A DNA stretch of 64,000 nucleotides from Turnera subulata (Eukaryota > Streptophyta > Magnoliopsida > Malpighiales > Passifloraceae). The translations under genes were made by a program, and so were the position numbers. Position 1 is the stretch's first letter. Each line of letters opens with the position of its first letter. The notes under the pieces are model-generated. The model had not been told where the DNA came from, ran no database searches, and worked only from the letters and a program-made list of their open reading frames with translations. Shown here one piece after another: positions 25,370-36,199 of the stretch. Location of the stretch: contig JAKUCV010002429.1 of NCBI GenBank assembly GCA_028386065.3, forward strand, positions 123,900 to 187,899. Reading direction: 5' to 3'.

Positions 25370-25860
25370 CAAAGGCTTACATTGTACTCCTTCTTTTTAA
25401 GGTTTACCTTCTCCCTAATTAAAAGGCCTTTTTTAGGTTTACATTGTACTTCTTCTCTTTAAGGTGTCCTTACTCCCTGATTAAAAAGCCTTTTTAAAGT
25501 TTTCCCCTTCTCCTCAAGGTTTTACATCATAGTCCCTCTCCTTAATCTAAAGGTTGACTTCGTAGTCCTCCTTAATTTAAAGGTTTTCATCGTAATCCTT
25601 CTCCTTAATTTAAAGGTTTACATCGTACCCTTTCTCCACAGTTTAAAGGTTTACATCATAATCTGTCTCCTTAATTTAAAGGTTTATTTTGTAGTCCCTC
25701 TAATTAATTTAAAGGTTTGCATCGTAGTCCCCCTCCAAAATTTAAAGGTTTACTTTGTTCTCCTTAAATTGAAGGTTTACATCGTCGTTAATATTAAAGT
25801 TTACGTCCTACTCCTTAATTTATAGGTTTAACTTGAACTCTATAATTTAAAGGTTTACTC
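25370..25860. repeat. Minisatellite, 26-35 bp unit
   Basis: Roughly 15 degenerate units of the form tttaaaggtttacatcgtagtccctctcctta. The word aaaggttt recurs at about 25548, 25578, 25611, 25645, 25678, 25711 and 25743 at near-constant 33-bp spacing, then at 26-28 bp spacing to about 25850. It lies upstream of the antisense ORF and the polypurine tract of the Tat-like element. Confidence 0.85.
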
Positions 25861-26416
25861 GTATTATACCCACATACAAAGTTTTACCTAATTCTCCCTT
25901 ATCTAAAGATTTTATCTTAAAACTCTCTTCAATTAAAATTTAACTCCTATGACTTTACTTAAGAGCTTTTATAACCTACACCCCCTTCAGAGGTTTACTT
26001 TTTGCCACCATACATAATGGATTAGATTGTTAAGAGATTCTTCTATACAACTAAGCGTTAGGATTTCCTTTGTTTAGAGAAAAAAGGAGATATATATATA
26101 TGCGAAAGTGCATGCAAACAAGCGGTTTAAAAAACTAAAGCCCCCTTTTATTCAGAAGCCACGATTTTATTACAAGCTCAAACTACGAGCACTTACTAAG
26201 TCCAAACTAAAAAGTAATAAAAAGGAGGTGAGGGCAAGATAGATAGGCAGTCTATGGGCAGGGAGAATCCATCAACATGTCTTCATTCTCTCTGAAATCT
26301 TCAAAGGCGAGATCCTCAATAGCAGGAATGATTTCTGCAGTAGGAGGAGGTGCTTCAATTGGTGGAACCAGCTGTGGCATCATAACCAGAGCCGGCTCAA
26401 GTAAAGGTGCAATCAC

Positions 26417-26737
26417 TCATTGAGGTTGAAGGTTGTTCAAATGGATTATACTCTGGGCTTGGAACACGACATCCTCCATTTTAGAGAGCCTCCACCTGAG
26501 GTAATCCATGCGTTTGCGTAGATAGTCGATCTTAGGGAGACAGAGGTCTAGTTTCTCTCTCAATTCACGGATCTCCTCTTTCAAAGGGGCGTTTTCTCCA
26601 CCGAGCTCCTTGAAACACTGGTCCATAGACCAGCAAGCTCTCCTTGCTGACATTAGAGCCCTTGTCCTTTCTTCCAGGGCGCGATATGCCATTTCGGTTT
26701 CACTACGACTAGCACCTTTGCCCCTAGGAAAATTCAT
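26417..26737 (-). CDS. Antisense coiled-coil ORF of a Tat-like element
   Basis: Reads 106 aa from the first ATG (26737) on the strand opposite the retroelement. Most of it is charged and heptad-like (EERTRALMSARRAC, then LKEEIRELREKLDLC and LRKRMDYLRWRLSKME), so a long coiled coil is likely. It sits between the minisatellite and the polypurine tract, just inside the 3' LTR. Tat-lineage plant gypsy elements (for example Grande and Retand) are known to carry antisense ORFs in this position. Function is unknown. It is probably an element gene or relic rather than a host gene. Confidence 0.5.
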   Translation of the reverse strand: MNFPRGKGASRSETEMAYRALEERTRALMSARRACWSMDQCFKELGGENAPLKEEIRELREKLDLCLPKIDYLRKRMDYLRWRLSKMEDVVFQAQSIIHLNNLQPQ

Positions 26738-26976
26738 GGTTATTTCTATGCCACAACAACTTAGTAATTTATAGGCCTTTCTCAAACAAGAGTTACTTGG
26801 GGGCTATGAAGAGTAGCAACGTAGGTAGCCATTACCTGTGAACCATGATTAGTCGTAATTGGCACTTGGTTTAAGCGATTAACTTCAAAGAGCGTTTCCA
26901 CCCTAAAGAATGCAGTCGCAATATCAAGGTGGACATGCAAAACTCAAAGGGCAACTTTTTCACATATACCCTTTGA

Positions 26977-26988
26977 GTTGGGGGCTAC
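26977..26988 (+). other. Polypurine tract, Tat-like element
   Basis: gttgggggctac directly before the LTR start at 26989; this form is typical of Tat-lineage elements. A second ttgggggctatg at about 26806 could be a relic of an earlier tract. Confidence 0.7.
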
Positions 26989-27412
26989 TGATGACATACC
27001 AAATTATTGGGCTTAGAATAAAGACTCGTAAATTCAGGTTATTGATATAAACCCGTAAATCCAGGTCTATGTGATAGGCCCATAAATACAAGTCTATCTC
27101 AGCCTGGTATATGAGGCCTAGGTCTAGTCTAGGTCCACATCAAGACTCGCAGTCCTTTATAAATACAGGTTTCCTAACTCAAGGAAAGGTACGCACAAGC
27201 AGACCTTACAATTATTCTCTTTCTCTCCTTTGACACCCTAAGATAACCAAGTCCAAACTTAGGCATTCAGAGTACCTCCGGGGTCACACACCCTGGACAT
27301 TCCCGGTGTCTTTTATCTTTCTCTTTCTGTTACAAGTCACCTGACACCTGAGGACCTATCATAATCGGACATCTGTAACCAGGTAAATCCCTAATTTATA
27401 GCATAAAAAATG
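26989..27412 (+). repeat. 3' LTR of the Tat-like element
   Basis: Starts TGATGACATACC, aligns with 22137-22480, and has TATA-like ctttataaatacag near 27155. The right end is uncertain: I placed it before a 10-bp word (tcatgatatt, 27413-27422) that also precedes the left LTR, but the terminal CA is not evident. Between the two LTRs no gag or pol domain remains. Confidence 0.65.
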
Positions 27413-27422
27413 TCATGATATT

Positions 27423-27822
27423 GATATGAATTATTTATTATCTTCTTAAGTTTGAATGTAATGAACTTGAAAATATTGATTATGTTTTGTCTTATCTTAC
27501 ATTTATTTTCCTTTAGAATAGGACGGGATGGTTTATTTTTATTCTGGAAATTGAAAAGGACAGTATGCTATGTTATACAAAATTTTGGACATTTTCGTCA
27601 ATAGTTGTCCGAACAAAAGAAAATTTGGTTATTCGGTCTTCGGGTCTTTGGGTTTCGAATATTGGTTCGAAAAATCTGGTAGAAGTTCGGTCAAACCAAA
27701 GCTTAGGATGACCGAGCCAAACAACTGAACACTCACCCCTAAAATGTTGTTTTTTATTTTATGCTAGAAGAGTATTCCAGTTAACTACCAGACTAATCTC
27801 TTCCCATGGCTATATGCGTCAC
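27423..27822. other. Intergenic DNA
   Basis: Contains a stretch rich in ttcggtc and accaaa words (27620-27735) that resembles 21990-22075 on the other side of the Tat-like element. Both are probably halves of one older repeat that the element split. No gene seen. Confidence 0.45.
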
Positions 27823-29215
27823 TGATATGTGAGCATATCATATATTAATTAGAGTATAGAATATCCTTTTGGCCAAGCATTTAGTTAGGATTTATGTATT
27901 ATATTTACTGTTTTGCTTATTTTTACTAGCGTTGCCTTTGCTAATTGATTTTTGCTTTCAGGTGCCTTTTTATGCAAAATAACCTATTTTTCATGGGATT
28001 CAAGCCCTTTGAGGATTTTTTGAAGAATTGAAGCTGATTTGATGAAGATTTCTTATCTAAGAGTTTTCAACGGAGTCACCCTGTTGAATCCTGCAGATCA
28101 GAAATCTACAGTTTTTATAAAAGTGCGTCAAAGGAAATTTTTGGCTCTTTAATTAGAGTTATATTAGGTCACTAACTTGCTGGACACTCCTATTAATAAT
28201 AGAAATAAACCTCCTGCGACTAAAGAAGGAAAAGAATCCTAGAATAGTATTAATTCATAGATTCTATTAGCAAAAAAAAAAATCATAGATTCTAGTTACC
28301 TTAGCTACATTCTAGGAATTAAAGCTAGGGTTCTCTTTGTACTTAAAATGAAGTCGGTAGCAGCAGAAGAAGGGATCGAGACTTGTCGACAGCAGAAACC
28401 TGAAGGCAGGAGGCTCTTGAAGAGTTTTGCTAGTTTTATTTTTTAGTTTCTTATGAACAATTCCTCCATGTCTATTTTCTATTTTGCTATGAACTACTTT
28501 TCTAGATCAAGAGGGATGTAGTTACTGAACTCTTTTTATGATTTAATCACTCCTCCAACAGTTTCTTCTATTTGATTTCACGATTTATTTATGTGTGGTT
28601 ATTCCCAGTTTGAAGCTTGATCACCATTATTACTTGTCTTAGGCGTTAAGCTAAGTACCGACAGGAGATGTTTATTTCTGAAAAAACATAAATAAACCTT
28701 AATCTAGGTGCTGAAAGGTGATAGATTGTTGTGGAGTAAGTAACAATATAGAACATCATTGCTCTTAGGAATAAGTTTGATCCACGAAAATGGTAAAATT
28801 GACCTCTGAGACGAGTTTATTCTTCCAAAAGTCGATATTCTCACCCTTGGTTGTTACCCATCAGAAGTCAAGTAAAGAGGCTGCAGGTTTTAGTGAACAG
28901 TGTCACCCCATTTGCAGACATGGAACAAAGTCACCCTGTTGATGAATCTGGGAGGATAATTAGAGCATAAAAGGATAGAGCAGTGAGCCCGATTGATCTA
29001 GACCTTCTATAATCTGATCTTTTCCTATTATTTACAGTTTATCATCATTTATTTTACTGTTAATCGCAATCTGAAATTATAACTTCCAAATCATCAATTC
29101 TTTTACTGTTTTCAACCTAACAGTGTGAGTCTGTTGATTAATTACTTTGCCTAGTCCCTGTAGATACAACCTTGTATGCTATCTCAACTAGTGCACTTCC
29201 AGATTTGACACATCA
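27823..29215 (+). repeat. 5' LTR of an Athila-like gypsy element
   Basis: About 1.4 kb of non-coding DNA ending gacacatca, followed at once by a tRNA-Asp-type primer site. The left border (tgatatgtgagcatatca at 27823) is inferred from a TG start and is approximate. No 3' partner is present near 36-38 kb. Confidence 0.65.
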
Positions 29216-29221
29216 AGTTTT

Positions 29222-29239
29222 TGGCGCCGTTGCCGGGGA
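29222..29239 (+). other. Primer-binding site, tRNA-Asp type
   Basis: tggcgccgttgccgggga follows the LTR end by six bases. This 18-mer is the complement of the 3' end of plant tRNA-Asp and is the primer site typical of Athila elements. Confidence 0.9.
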
Positions 29240-29459
29240 CTAGCGTCAAATAATTAATTGTTGATTTATTTCTTTAGCCTTTTATTTGTGTTTTACCATC
29301 TCTTTTTCTGAATTTCAGGTTTCAGCATTATATGAGCACAGGAACTCGTATCCAGAGCCCCAATCTCATTTCTATTTTTAACCCTGAATCACTCCTACGA
29401 TCTAAATCACAAAATCTGGAAGAGGCTCTGAATAGTGCCACCCCGCCAGAAGCACTTGC

Positions 29460-30198
29460 GACAAAAAGACTAATACCTTTTTTGGTGCCTGTGTTGTTCT
29501 TCATTATCAATTCATACATGTGTTTCAATTTGGTCACATTTCATCCCTCAATTAAGTCCGATTGGCCTAATTTGGTTATTTTGACCATTTTACCCCTAAA
29601 ATCAATGACGTATAAGTTTTTTCACCCGGATTCTCCACCTAACCGACCCGAAACCCGGTCGATACCCAAAGCCTAACCGAAACCCAACCCGAACTGGATA
29701 TTTTTAAAAATTATTATTTTTCTTTTTATTTCATTTTATTATTTTCTTTTTTCCAAAAATTTTAATTCTAAAAATAGATATTTCTTTTCGCTCTAGTAAT
29801 TTGCAATCTATTATCGGATGGGAAGGTGTTTGGGTCAAAAAGAAAACAGATTGCAGATTACTAGAACGAAAAGAAATATTTATTTTTAGAATTAAAATTT
29901 TTAGAAAAAAATAATAAAATAAAAAATGATAAAGATTGTCTAGTTTGGGTTAGGTTTCGGTTAGGCTTTAGGTATCCACCAAGTTTCGAGTCGGTCAGGT
30001 GAAGAATTCGGGTGAAAAAACTGATACGTCATTGATTTAAGGGGTAAAATGATCAAAATAACAAAATTAGGCAAATCGGACTTAATTGAGGGATGAAATG
30101 TGACCAAATTGAAACACAAGTATGAATTGTGATAATCAAGAGTAATACAGGTACCAAAAAAGGCATTAGTCTGCGACAAAAAAAGTAGGAGAGGAAAA
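29460..30198. mobile_element. Foldback (inverted-repeat) miniature element, 739 bp
   Basis: Two long arms, about 29466-29815 and 29838-30180, are inverted copies of each other, separated by only about 20-25 bp. The whole is flanked by a perfect 12-bp direct repeat, agaagcacttgc (29448-29459 and 30199-30210). Removing the element plus one repeat rejoins the gag sequence. A duplication of 9-12 bp and long terminal inverted repeats point to a Mutator-type non-autonomous element. The arms contain no transposase. Confidence 0.88.
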
Positions 30199-30936
30199 AG
30201 AAGCACTTGCCCTTGTTCGCGTTCTGATGACGGACAATGAGGATGAGCTGAACATTGTGCCCATGAATGAGCTACTTGCGCGAGGGATTGAGAACAAGAA
30301 TCATCCCATTGTCCATCCGGAGATCACAACAACTCAATACGAGCTGAAACCGGGCTTTATTCAGCTTGTGGGAAATCGAACTTTTGGTGGCTCACCATCG
30401 GAGGACCTGCACTAGCACTTGCACAATTTCCTCCAATATTGTGACACTGTCAAGAACAGGTACTACAGTGATGATGCCAAGCGACTCCGCCGATTTCCTT
30501 ACTCATTGAGGGATAAAGCTCAAAAGTGGTTGTCTAGCCTTCTTGCAAATAGCATCCACTCTTGGTCCGAAATAGAGACTTCTTTCTTGAAAAAGTACTT
30601 CCCAACGGGCAAGTAGACTCAACTTCGGTTAGAGATTCAAGGATTCAAGCAAAGGAGTGATGAGTCCCTCAAGGAAGCTTGGGATAGGTATCAAGACTTG
30701 ATTGCAAGGTGCCTGAATCATTTTGTTCGACCATTGGTATTGTTGCAAACCTTTTATGATACGGCAATGCCTGCAGAGCAGTCTACTTTGAATTTTACTG
30801 CAGGGGGGAATTTCTTGACTAAGCTCTATCCCGAAGCTTGCCAGCTGATGGAGAATTTGGCCGATAAAACCACCAATAGGAACCCACCTGGTGCCCTACA
30901 GCTTGACTCTATTTAGAAAATCGAAGCGGGAATGGT

Positions 30937-33900
30937 TGAAATACCCGTGTCCCAATTTATTAATATAAGTTATAAAATAATTATAGATTGACCAAATTGC
31001 CCTTATCATTCCCGGGACACCCGTATCCCAAATTATCCATTAAAGAATGTATAGCATATAAAGTGACCAAATGCCCTTCTTCCCGGGATACAATATCAAC
31101 AATATAATCAATGAACAATTATACAATAAATTACACAACAACGAGAATGCAGCGGAAGACTACACATATGACAACATGTATGCAGTGAACTCTATGGATC
31201 CGACCCGAGGAGAGGAAAGCACCACCACCTGCTGATAAGCTCTTCTGATCATCGATCAGCTAACCTGTGTAAAACTGTGAGGGGGTGAGACCAACCACTG
31301 TCTCACCGCAGACAAATAAACCAATAATATACAATCACAAATCAACTACAATTACACCGGCATCGAACAACAACAACCTCAATACACAGAGCAAGACATC
31401 GTCAGACTACATACCATCACTTGTCATTACTTATATTATTATCTATGTTATTAAGTTTAAATATTTATATTAGGGCCCTCTACTGTGTGCGTCGAGCTCG
31501 GTCCCGTCTCATGAGACAACCAGGCATAAGCCCAAATAAACCAGGCACGAAGCCCAAACATATCCATAGAGAGAGAGAGAGAGACAGAGAGAAAGAGAGA
31601 GATAGAAAGGGGGAGATAGAAAGAGGGAGGTAGAACTGGCCATCACAGGCCCACATGCAAACCGCATGCCATCCCGAGGGGTATTACTTCCCGCTCGAAC
31701 CAACCGGTCAACAGCCCCACAGTAGACTTTATTATAATATGTTATTCTCATTTATTATTTATGAGTTGTACCATACGTTATTGTCAACATCGTTGTGTGG
31801 TTTTAATATCTTAATCTCAAATCCGGGCCCCAGCCCATAGTCCACCACACAAACCACAAATCTATATCTCATGTGTTTATCATAACCAAACAAGTCATAC
31901 TAGACAGGCATAATACATCACATCAGACAAACAGGCCACATAATCAGGCACACCACGTCATAGGTAACATCAACATAATTCACTTTGCAAATAGCAACAA
32001 CAGCACAACAGGCAAGCATGCATACAGCATTAAAGACCAAACAAATAACACCACTTTATATTCCAAGACAATTAACCGAGCATTGTAGGCAGTAATGCAT
32101 ACAAAGGTTTATAAGTCCTCACCTTGGCCATAATAATTGTCTCGGAAGCCAAAGCCTTAACCCGCCTCAACATTCCTATGTCCATAACGTCCTACGAACA
32201 TACACCTCATATAAGAAGTTTATTCATGACAATTGAGTAAATGCATATTAATAACATGATCTCGAGTCAAACCCGTGACACTAAGCCCGTTACTAAAGAT
32301 CAGGGTCTAAATCCAAACAACTCAAATCCCAAGTTCCGTACTTAACTTAACTCTGATTGTAGTCAATTGGGCCTAGAGTGTATTATCCCAAATCTCCAAA
32401 ATACAACGTTGGCCTTAAGCCCACATCCATATTAAAGTCATTGGGCCTAAAGCCCATTTTAAATTAATTACCCTTTATTGGGCCTATAGCCCGTATCTAC
32501 AATAGTCCTTGGGCCTAAAGCCCAAATAAACTTAATATGACATTGATTGGGCCTAAGCCCGGCCCATCCTCATAATCACATTAACCAATCTCCCGAGCCC
32601 AAACATTTTCCGGCCCAAAAACACTACGTGCGTCGGACATATACCGACCACATGTTACACACCCCATACTCTCGGTTTCTATTATACAAGATTTAGTACA
32701 CACCCCAATTCGAAAAATAAAAATAAAATATAGTACATCTTCGGGAGAGATACCGTGGAATCGTTGATGTGTAATTGGCCTCGCCGAAACTGGAACCGTG
32801 CGCCGGAATAGCGACCCGACTCGCCGGATTCCGTTCAGTCCTCGCCGAAACACCTCTTAACCCGGCAGAAAAAACTTAATAGCCCAAATCTGCCTCTATG
32901 AATCGCCAAAACCCAAACCGGAACAACACCAAACGACACCCAAATCACCAAACAACAAATTAAGAGCATCAATACAAAGGAATGAATTTGGATGTCGAAC
33001 CCTTACCGGTAAACGAGATATGTCCTGTCCGGATCTAACACCCGGGAACCCGAATCCAACCTGAGTCTCGGATCCACCGCTGGAAGCCTCTCACTGCCGT
33101 AGACCAGAACCCGAGCCCACAACTCCCACTGCCTGAACTCCGAAGTCCCGACCACCAGCACAGCCACGACCGAGCCACAAAACACCACAGTAACACAGTA
33201 GTGTCCGGCCACCATCCCGATCACCAACTACATCCTCACACACCGCCATTGACGAGCCCAACCGCCACCCACAAAGCACAAAACCCCAAATCGGGTCAAA
33301 CACACAAGTTGAAGGAACAAAGAGGAAGAAATGGACAGAGGGAGGCTTACCACGGCGGCGGCGGCGACGTCCCTCGAGTCCTCCTTGTCTTCATCACCCC
33401 AAGCCCTTCCCCTGGTCGCTCCTCACCGTGTCAAGCAAGAACTCCATGGTGGCGGCGTCGTGTTTGGAGGAGGAAGAACATGATGGTGGTGACGGCGAAA
33501 AGCAAAGGTGATGGCGGCATGTATGTGAGTTGTGGAGAGGAAAAGGCAATAACGAGAGAGGGAGAGAAGAAATCGAGGAGAAGAAATCGTGGGCGAGGGG
33601 TGAGGCGGCCGGAGAGAAAAAGAAAGAGAGAGAGGAGAAGAAAAGAAAGAAAAGAGAGGAGAAGGAGAGAAAAGAGTGGGTTTTAACCTAGGGTTCGGCT
33701 GATGCTCAAAACGGCGTCCTTTTGCTTGACAAAACGACGTCGTTTTGTCCCCCTCACACCTCAGGTCAACACAGCCATACCCCCTGGTCAAAACGCGACC
33801 CTTGCTCGAGTTTTATGTTATGAGCTCCCCAAAACGACGTAGTTTAGGTTAAAACTATCCAGTACATGTGTTTTACACACTAACTCAAATAAAATTTAAT

Positions 33901-34129
33901 TTTAATCCTGAAAAAATGATTACTTCCCTCATAGAATTAATAATAATAATAACAATAATAATAATAATAACAATAATAATAATAATAGTAATAATAATAT
34001 TATCAAGCAAATGAAAATATTTCCTTGATCATAAATACCCGAAAACTCAGCAAGGGTAGAATTGGAAATCAAATCCCAAAAATTTAAAAATTCCATAAAA
34101 ATTAATTATCGAAAAATCGGGGCGTTACA
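30937..34129 (-). mobile_element. 3.2 kb solo-LTR-like element with 5-bp duplication
   Basis: Flanked by ATGGT on both sides (30932-30936 and 34130-34134). On the minus strand it runs TGTAACGCCCCG...GTATTTCA, so the ends are TG and CA. Removing it rejoins gag in frame (GM then VAM). There is no second LTR, primer site or coding domain, so it fits a very long solo LTR. From left to right it holds a GA microsatellite (31561-31630), five palindromic ttgggcctaaagccc motifs (32409-32560), a GC-rich gene-like block (33000-33680), the palindrome AAAACGACGTCGTTTT (33731-33746), and an aat repeat (33940-34005). Confidence 0.88.
32365..32565. repeat. Cluster of ttgggcctaaagccc palindromic motifs
   Basis: Near-identical copies at about 32409, 32441, 32478, 32509 and 32547, spaced 31-38 bp, with a half copy at 32366. 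The core contains TGGGCC, known in plants as a site II/TCP-binding word, so the cluster could be promoter or enhancer material of the LTR. Confidence 0.7.
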
Positions 34130-34958
34130 ATGGTAGCCATGCAGCACTAGATTAAGGAGATGGGTAGCAAATTCGACAAGATGATGGTTAAATCTGTTGC
34201 AGAAACCGTCATGAGATGCGAAGCCTGCAATGGTGCTCATTCTTTTCAAGATTGCCCTTAATTGATGACCAAGGAGGCAAATTATATCAATAGGCAGCCG
34301 AATCAGTACCAGCAAGGCAATATCCAGTACCATCAGCAGCCTAGATAATACAATCAAGGACAACAAGGATACCAAGGGAACCAGTAGTAAAATCCTCCTC
34401 ATGACATGATGAGTATGCTCAAAGCTATCATAGCTACTCAAGACAAACTAGCCAAGGATGTTAATCAAATCAAGGCTCATGCTAATAAAATCATTGATAA
34501 CCAGATAGCTCAGCATGCCCAACAACTCAGGAATACTCATGGGAAGCTACCAGGTCAACCGGAAGAAAACCCAGGGAACAGTGTCAGGCTGTTTCTTTGT
34601 GCAGTGGCAAGCAATTGGGTGACTCTGTTGACAAACCTACAGAAGAAAAAGCTGAAGAAGAAGGCTCGACAGCTGCAAAACAACAAGCACAAACGTCCAA
34701 AGGGAAGGATAAGGTGGAAGAAAAGACAGAAGTGCATCCTTATATGTCACCTCTTCCATACCCCAAAGTTTACAAGAACACAAAGCTTGATGCTAAATTT
34801 TGGAAGTTTGTGGAGATATTGAAGAAAGTGTGCATCAATTTACCTTTTTTAGAGGTTATTAGTGAGATGCCGATCTATGCAAAGTTTTTGAATGATCTTG
34901 TGTCAAAGAGGAGAGCCATTGAGGATGTTGAAACGGTGCCCATGACAGAAAAGTGCAG

Positions 34959-35337
34959 TGTAACAGCCCGGGTAAAAATTTCATTTTTACCGGGACTGTT
35001 TAAGTTAATGTACAGTAATTTACCATTGATTTTTAATCTTGGGTAATTAAATTATGGTAAATTGAATGTTGGATTCCGAAACGAGCATGGCCCCACGTTC
35101 GGGAATTTTCTGCGGATTTTACGGACCGAAGTTAGGATTTTTTCCGGGTCCGGGAATCTTCGGAAAAAGCCGGGTTATTCTCGAATTACCGGACCAGAAA
35201 TAAGATAAGTGGGTATACCGGATATTTTCTGGTCCAGGTGGGCCACACTTCACATGCAGCATAGTAACTGCATAATTGAAGTTCAATTATTCAGCCGCCT
35301 TTTTCCTATTCATCCTGTGAACCATCTATTATACATN
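34959..35337 (+). mobile_element. Miniature TGTAAC-family element, 379 bp
   Basis: Starts TGTAACAGCCCGGG and is flanked by TGCAG on both sides (34954-34958 and 35338-35342). Its removal restores a continuous reading across the host element. A hairpin (34967-34994: CCCGGGTAAAAAT, 3 bases, ATTTTTACCGGG) opens it. It matches the first 300 bp of the copy at 62801, including cagccgcctttttcct. There is no coding. The last base is an ambiguous N, so the exact right end is not certain. Likely a solo LTR of a very small non-autonomous derivative. Confidence 0.85.
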
Positions 35338-35342
35338 TGCAG

Positions 35343-36199
35343 TGCACTCATCTTGCAGAAATTTTCAGCAAAGAGGAAGGACCCAGGGAGTTTTTCAATT
35401 CCATGTATTGTTGACACTTTGAAAATTGATAGGGCTTTGTGTGATTTAGGGGCAAGTGTCAACTTAATTCCTCTGTCCCTTGCTAAAAAAATATCAATTG
35501 GGGACTTGAAACCCACCAGGATGACCCTGCAGCTTGCTGATCGAAGCATTAAACATCCTATAGGGATCCTGGAAGAAGGCTCAGTTCATTGGAAACTTGG
35601 AAATTCCTGCAGAATTTATGGTGATGGAAATGGAGGCTGATTCGGATATTCCCATCATATTAGGGAGACCTTTCCTTGCAACCGCAGGAGCGATAATTGA
35701 TTGTGCGCAAGGGAAGCTGACTCTCAAGGTTGGCAATGATTTAGTAGAGTTCAACATTACAGAGGCTACCAAAAACGAATTCAATGCAAACCTGTGCTAT
35801 AGAGTTAATGCATTAAAGGACATGATAGCACGAGAGATTGACCAAGCAGGCCCACTTTGTGACCCAATTGATGCACTATTGACTTCCCTTATTAATGGTG
35901 CAGAACAAAAGGAGTCAAAAGCTCCAGGATATACTTATTTGATTGAAGGGGACATATCAGAAACTGTCCAACAAGTTTATAAGCTCGAGATTCTGTCACA
36001 AAGTGACCCTGTTGATGACCATGACCTAAAACAAAGATTCCAACCAGTGGTCCAAGTCCTTCCTCATGGAATAGTGGAGTCAATTGATGGCGAGCCTGAA
36101 CCATTCAGGGTCAGTGGACAATTGTTTAAGCCGTATGACCCAGGGGATATATTAGACAACAAAGTGACTCTGTTGCTCCGAGACCCTCCCATTACTTAA
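35343..36199 (+). pseudogene. Athila-like protease joined to the integrase tail
   Basis: The protease region shows RALCDLGASVNLIPLSLAKK (aspartyl protease, glycine for the usual catalytic context G(A/T)S) and IPIILGRPFLATAGAIID. A frame change lies near 35590-35640. Without reverse transcriptase, RNase H or integrase core, the reading passes to VLPHGIVESIDGEPEPFRVS and LFKPYDPGD, which resemble the very end of gypsy integrase. It ends at 36199, followed by the gacgttaaagaagcgct-type sequence usual after Athila pol. The element has lost its whole catalytic core. Confidence 0.8.

Larger units (their letters stand above)
29331..34957 (+). pseudogene. Athila-like gag, split by two insertions
   Basis: Gag pieces run 29331-29459, 30211-30931 and 34135-34957, with the intervening DNA explained by later insertions. 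The middle piece has the retrotransposon gag core (YYSDDAKRLRRFPYSLRDKA, WSEIETSFLKKYFP, then ESLKEAWDRYQDLI). The last has a zinc-knuckle-like CEACNGAHSFQDCP and a glutamine-rich stretch, then YPKVYKNTKLDAKFWKFVEI. Several in-frame stops (for example near 30413, 30614, 30914 and 34259) show it is dead. Stops occur in all three parts, consistent with decay after insertion. Confidence 0.9.

Noticed and set aside
25370..25860. Regularly spaced repeats considered as a CRISPR-like array
   Set aside because: Units are degenerate and contiguous without unique spacers, and the context is a plant retroelement; it is a minisatellite.
33201..33791. 161-codon plus-strand frame and 122-codon minus-strand frame
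   Set aside because: Same reason: inside the 3.2 kb element, low-complexity arginine/lysine or serine/proline translations.
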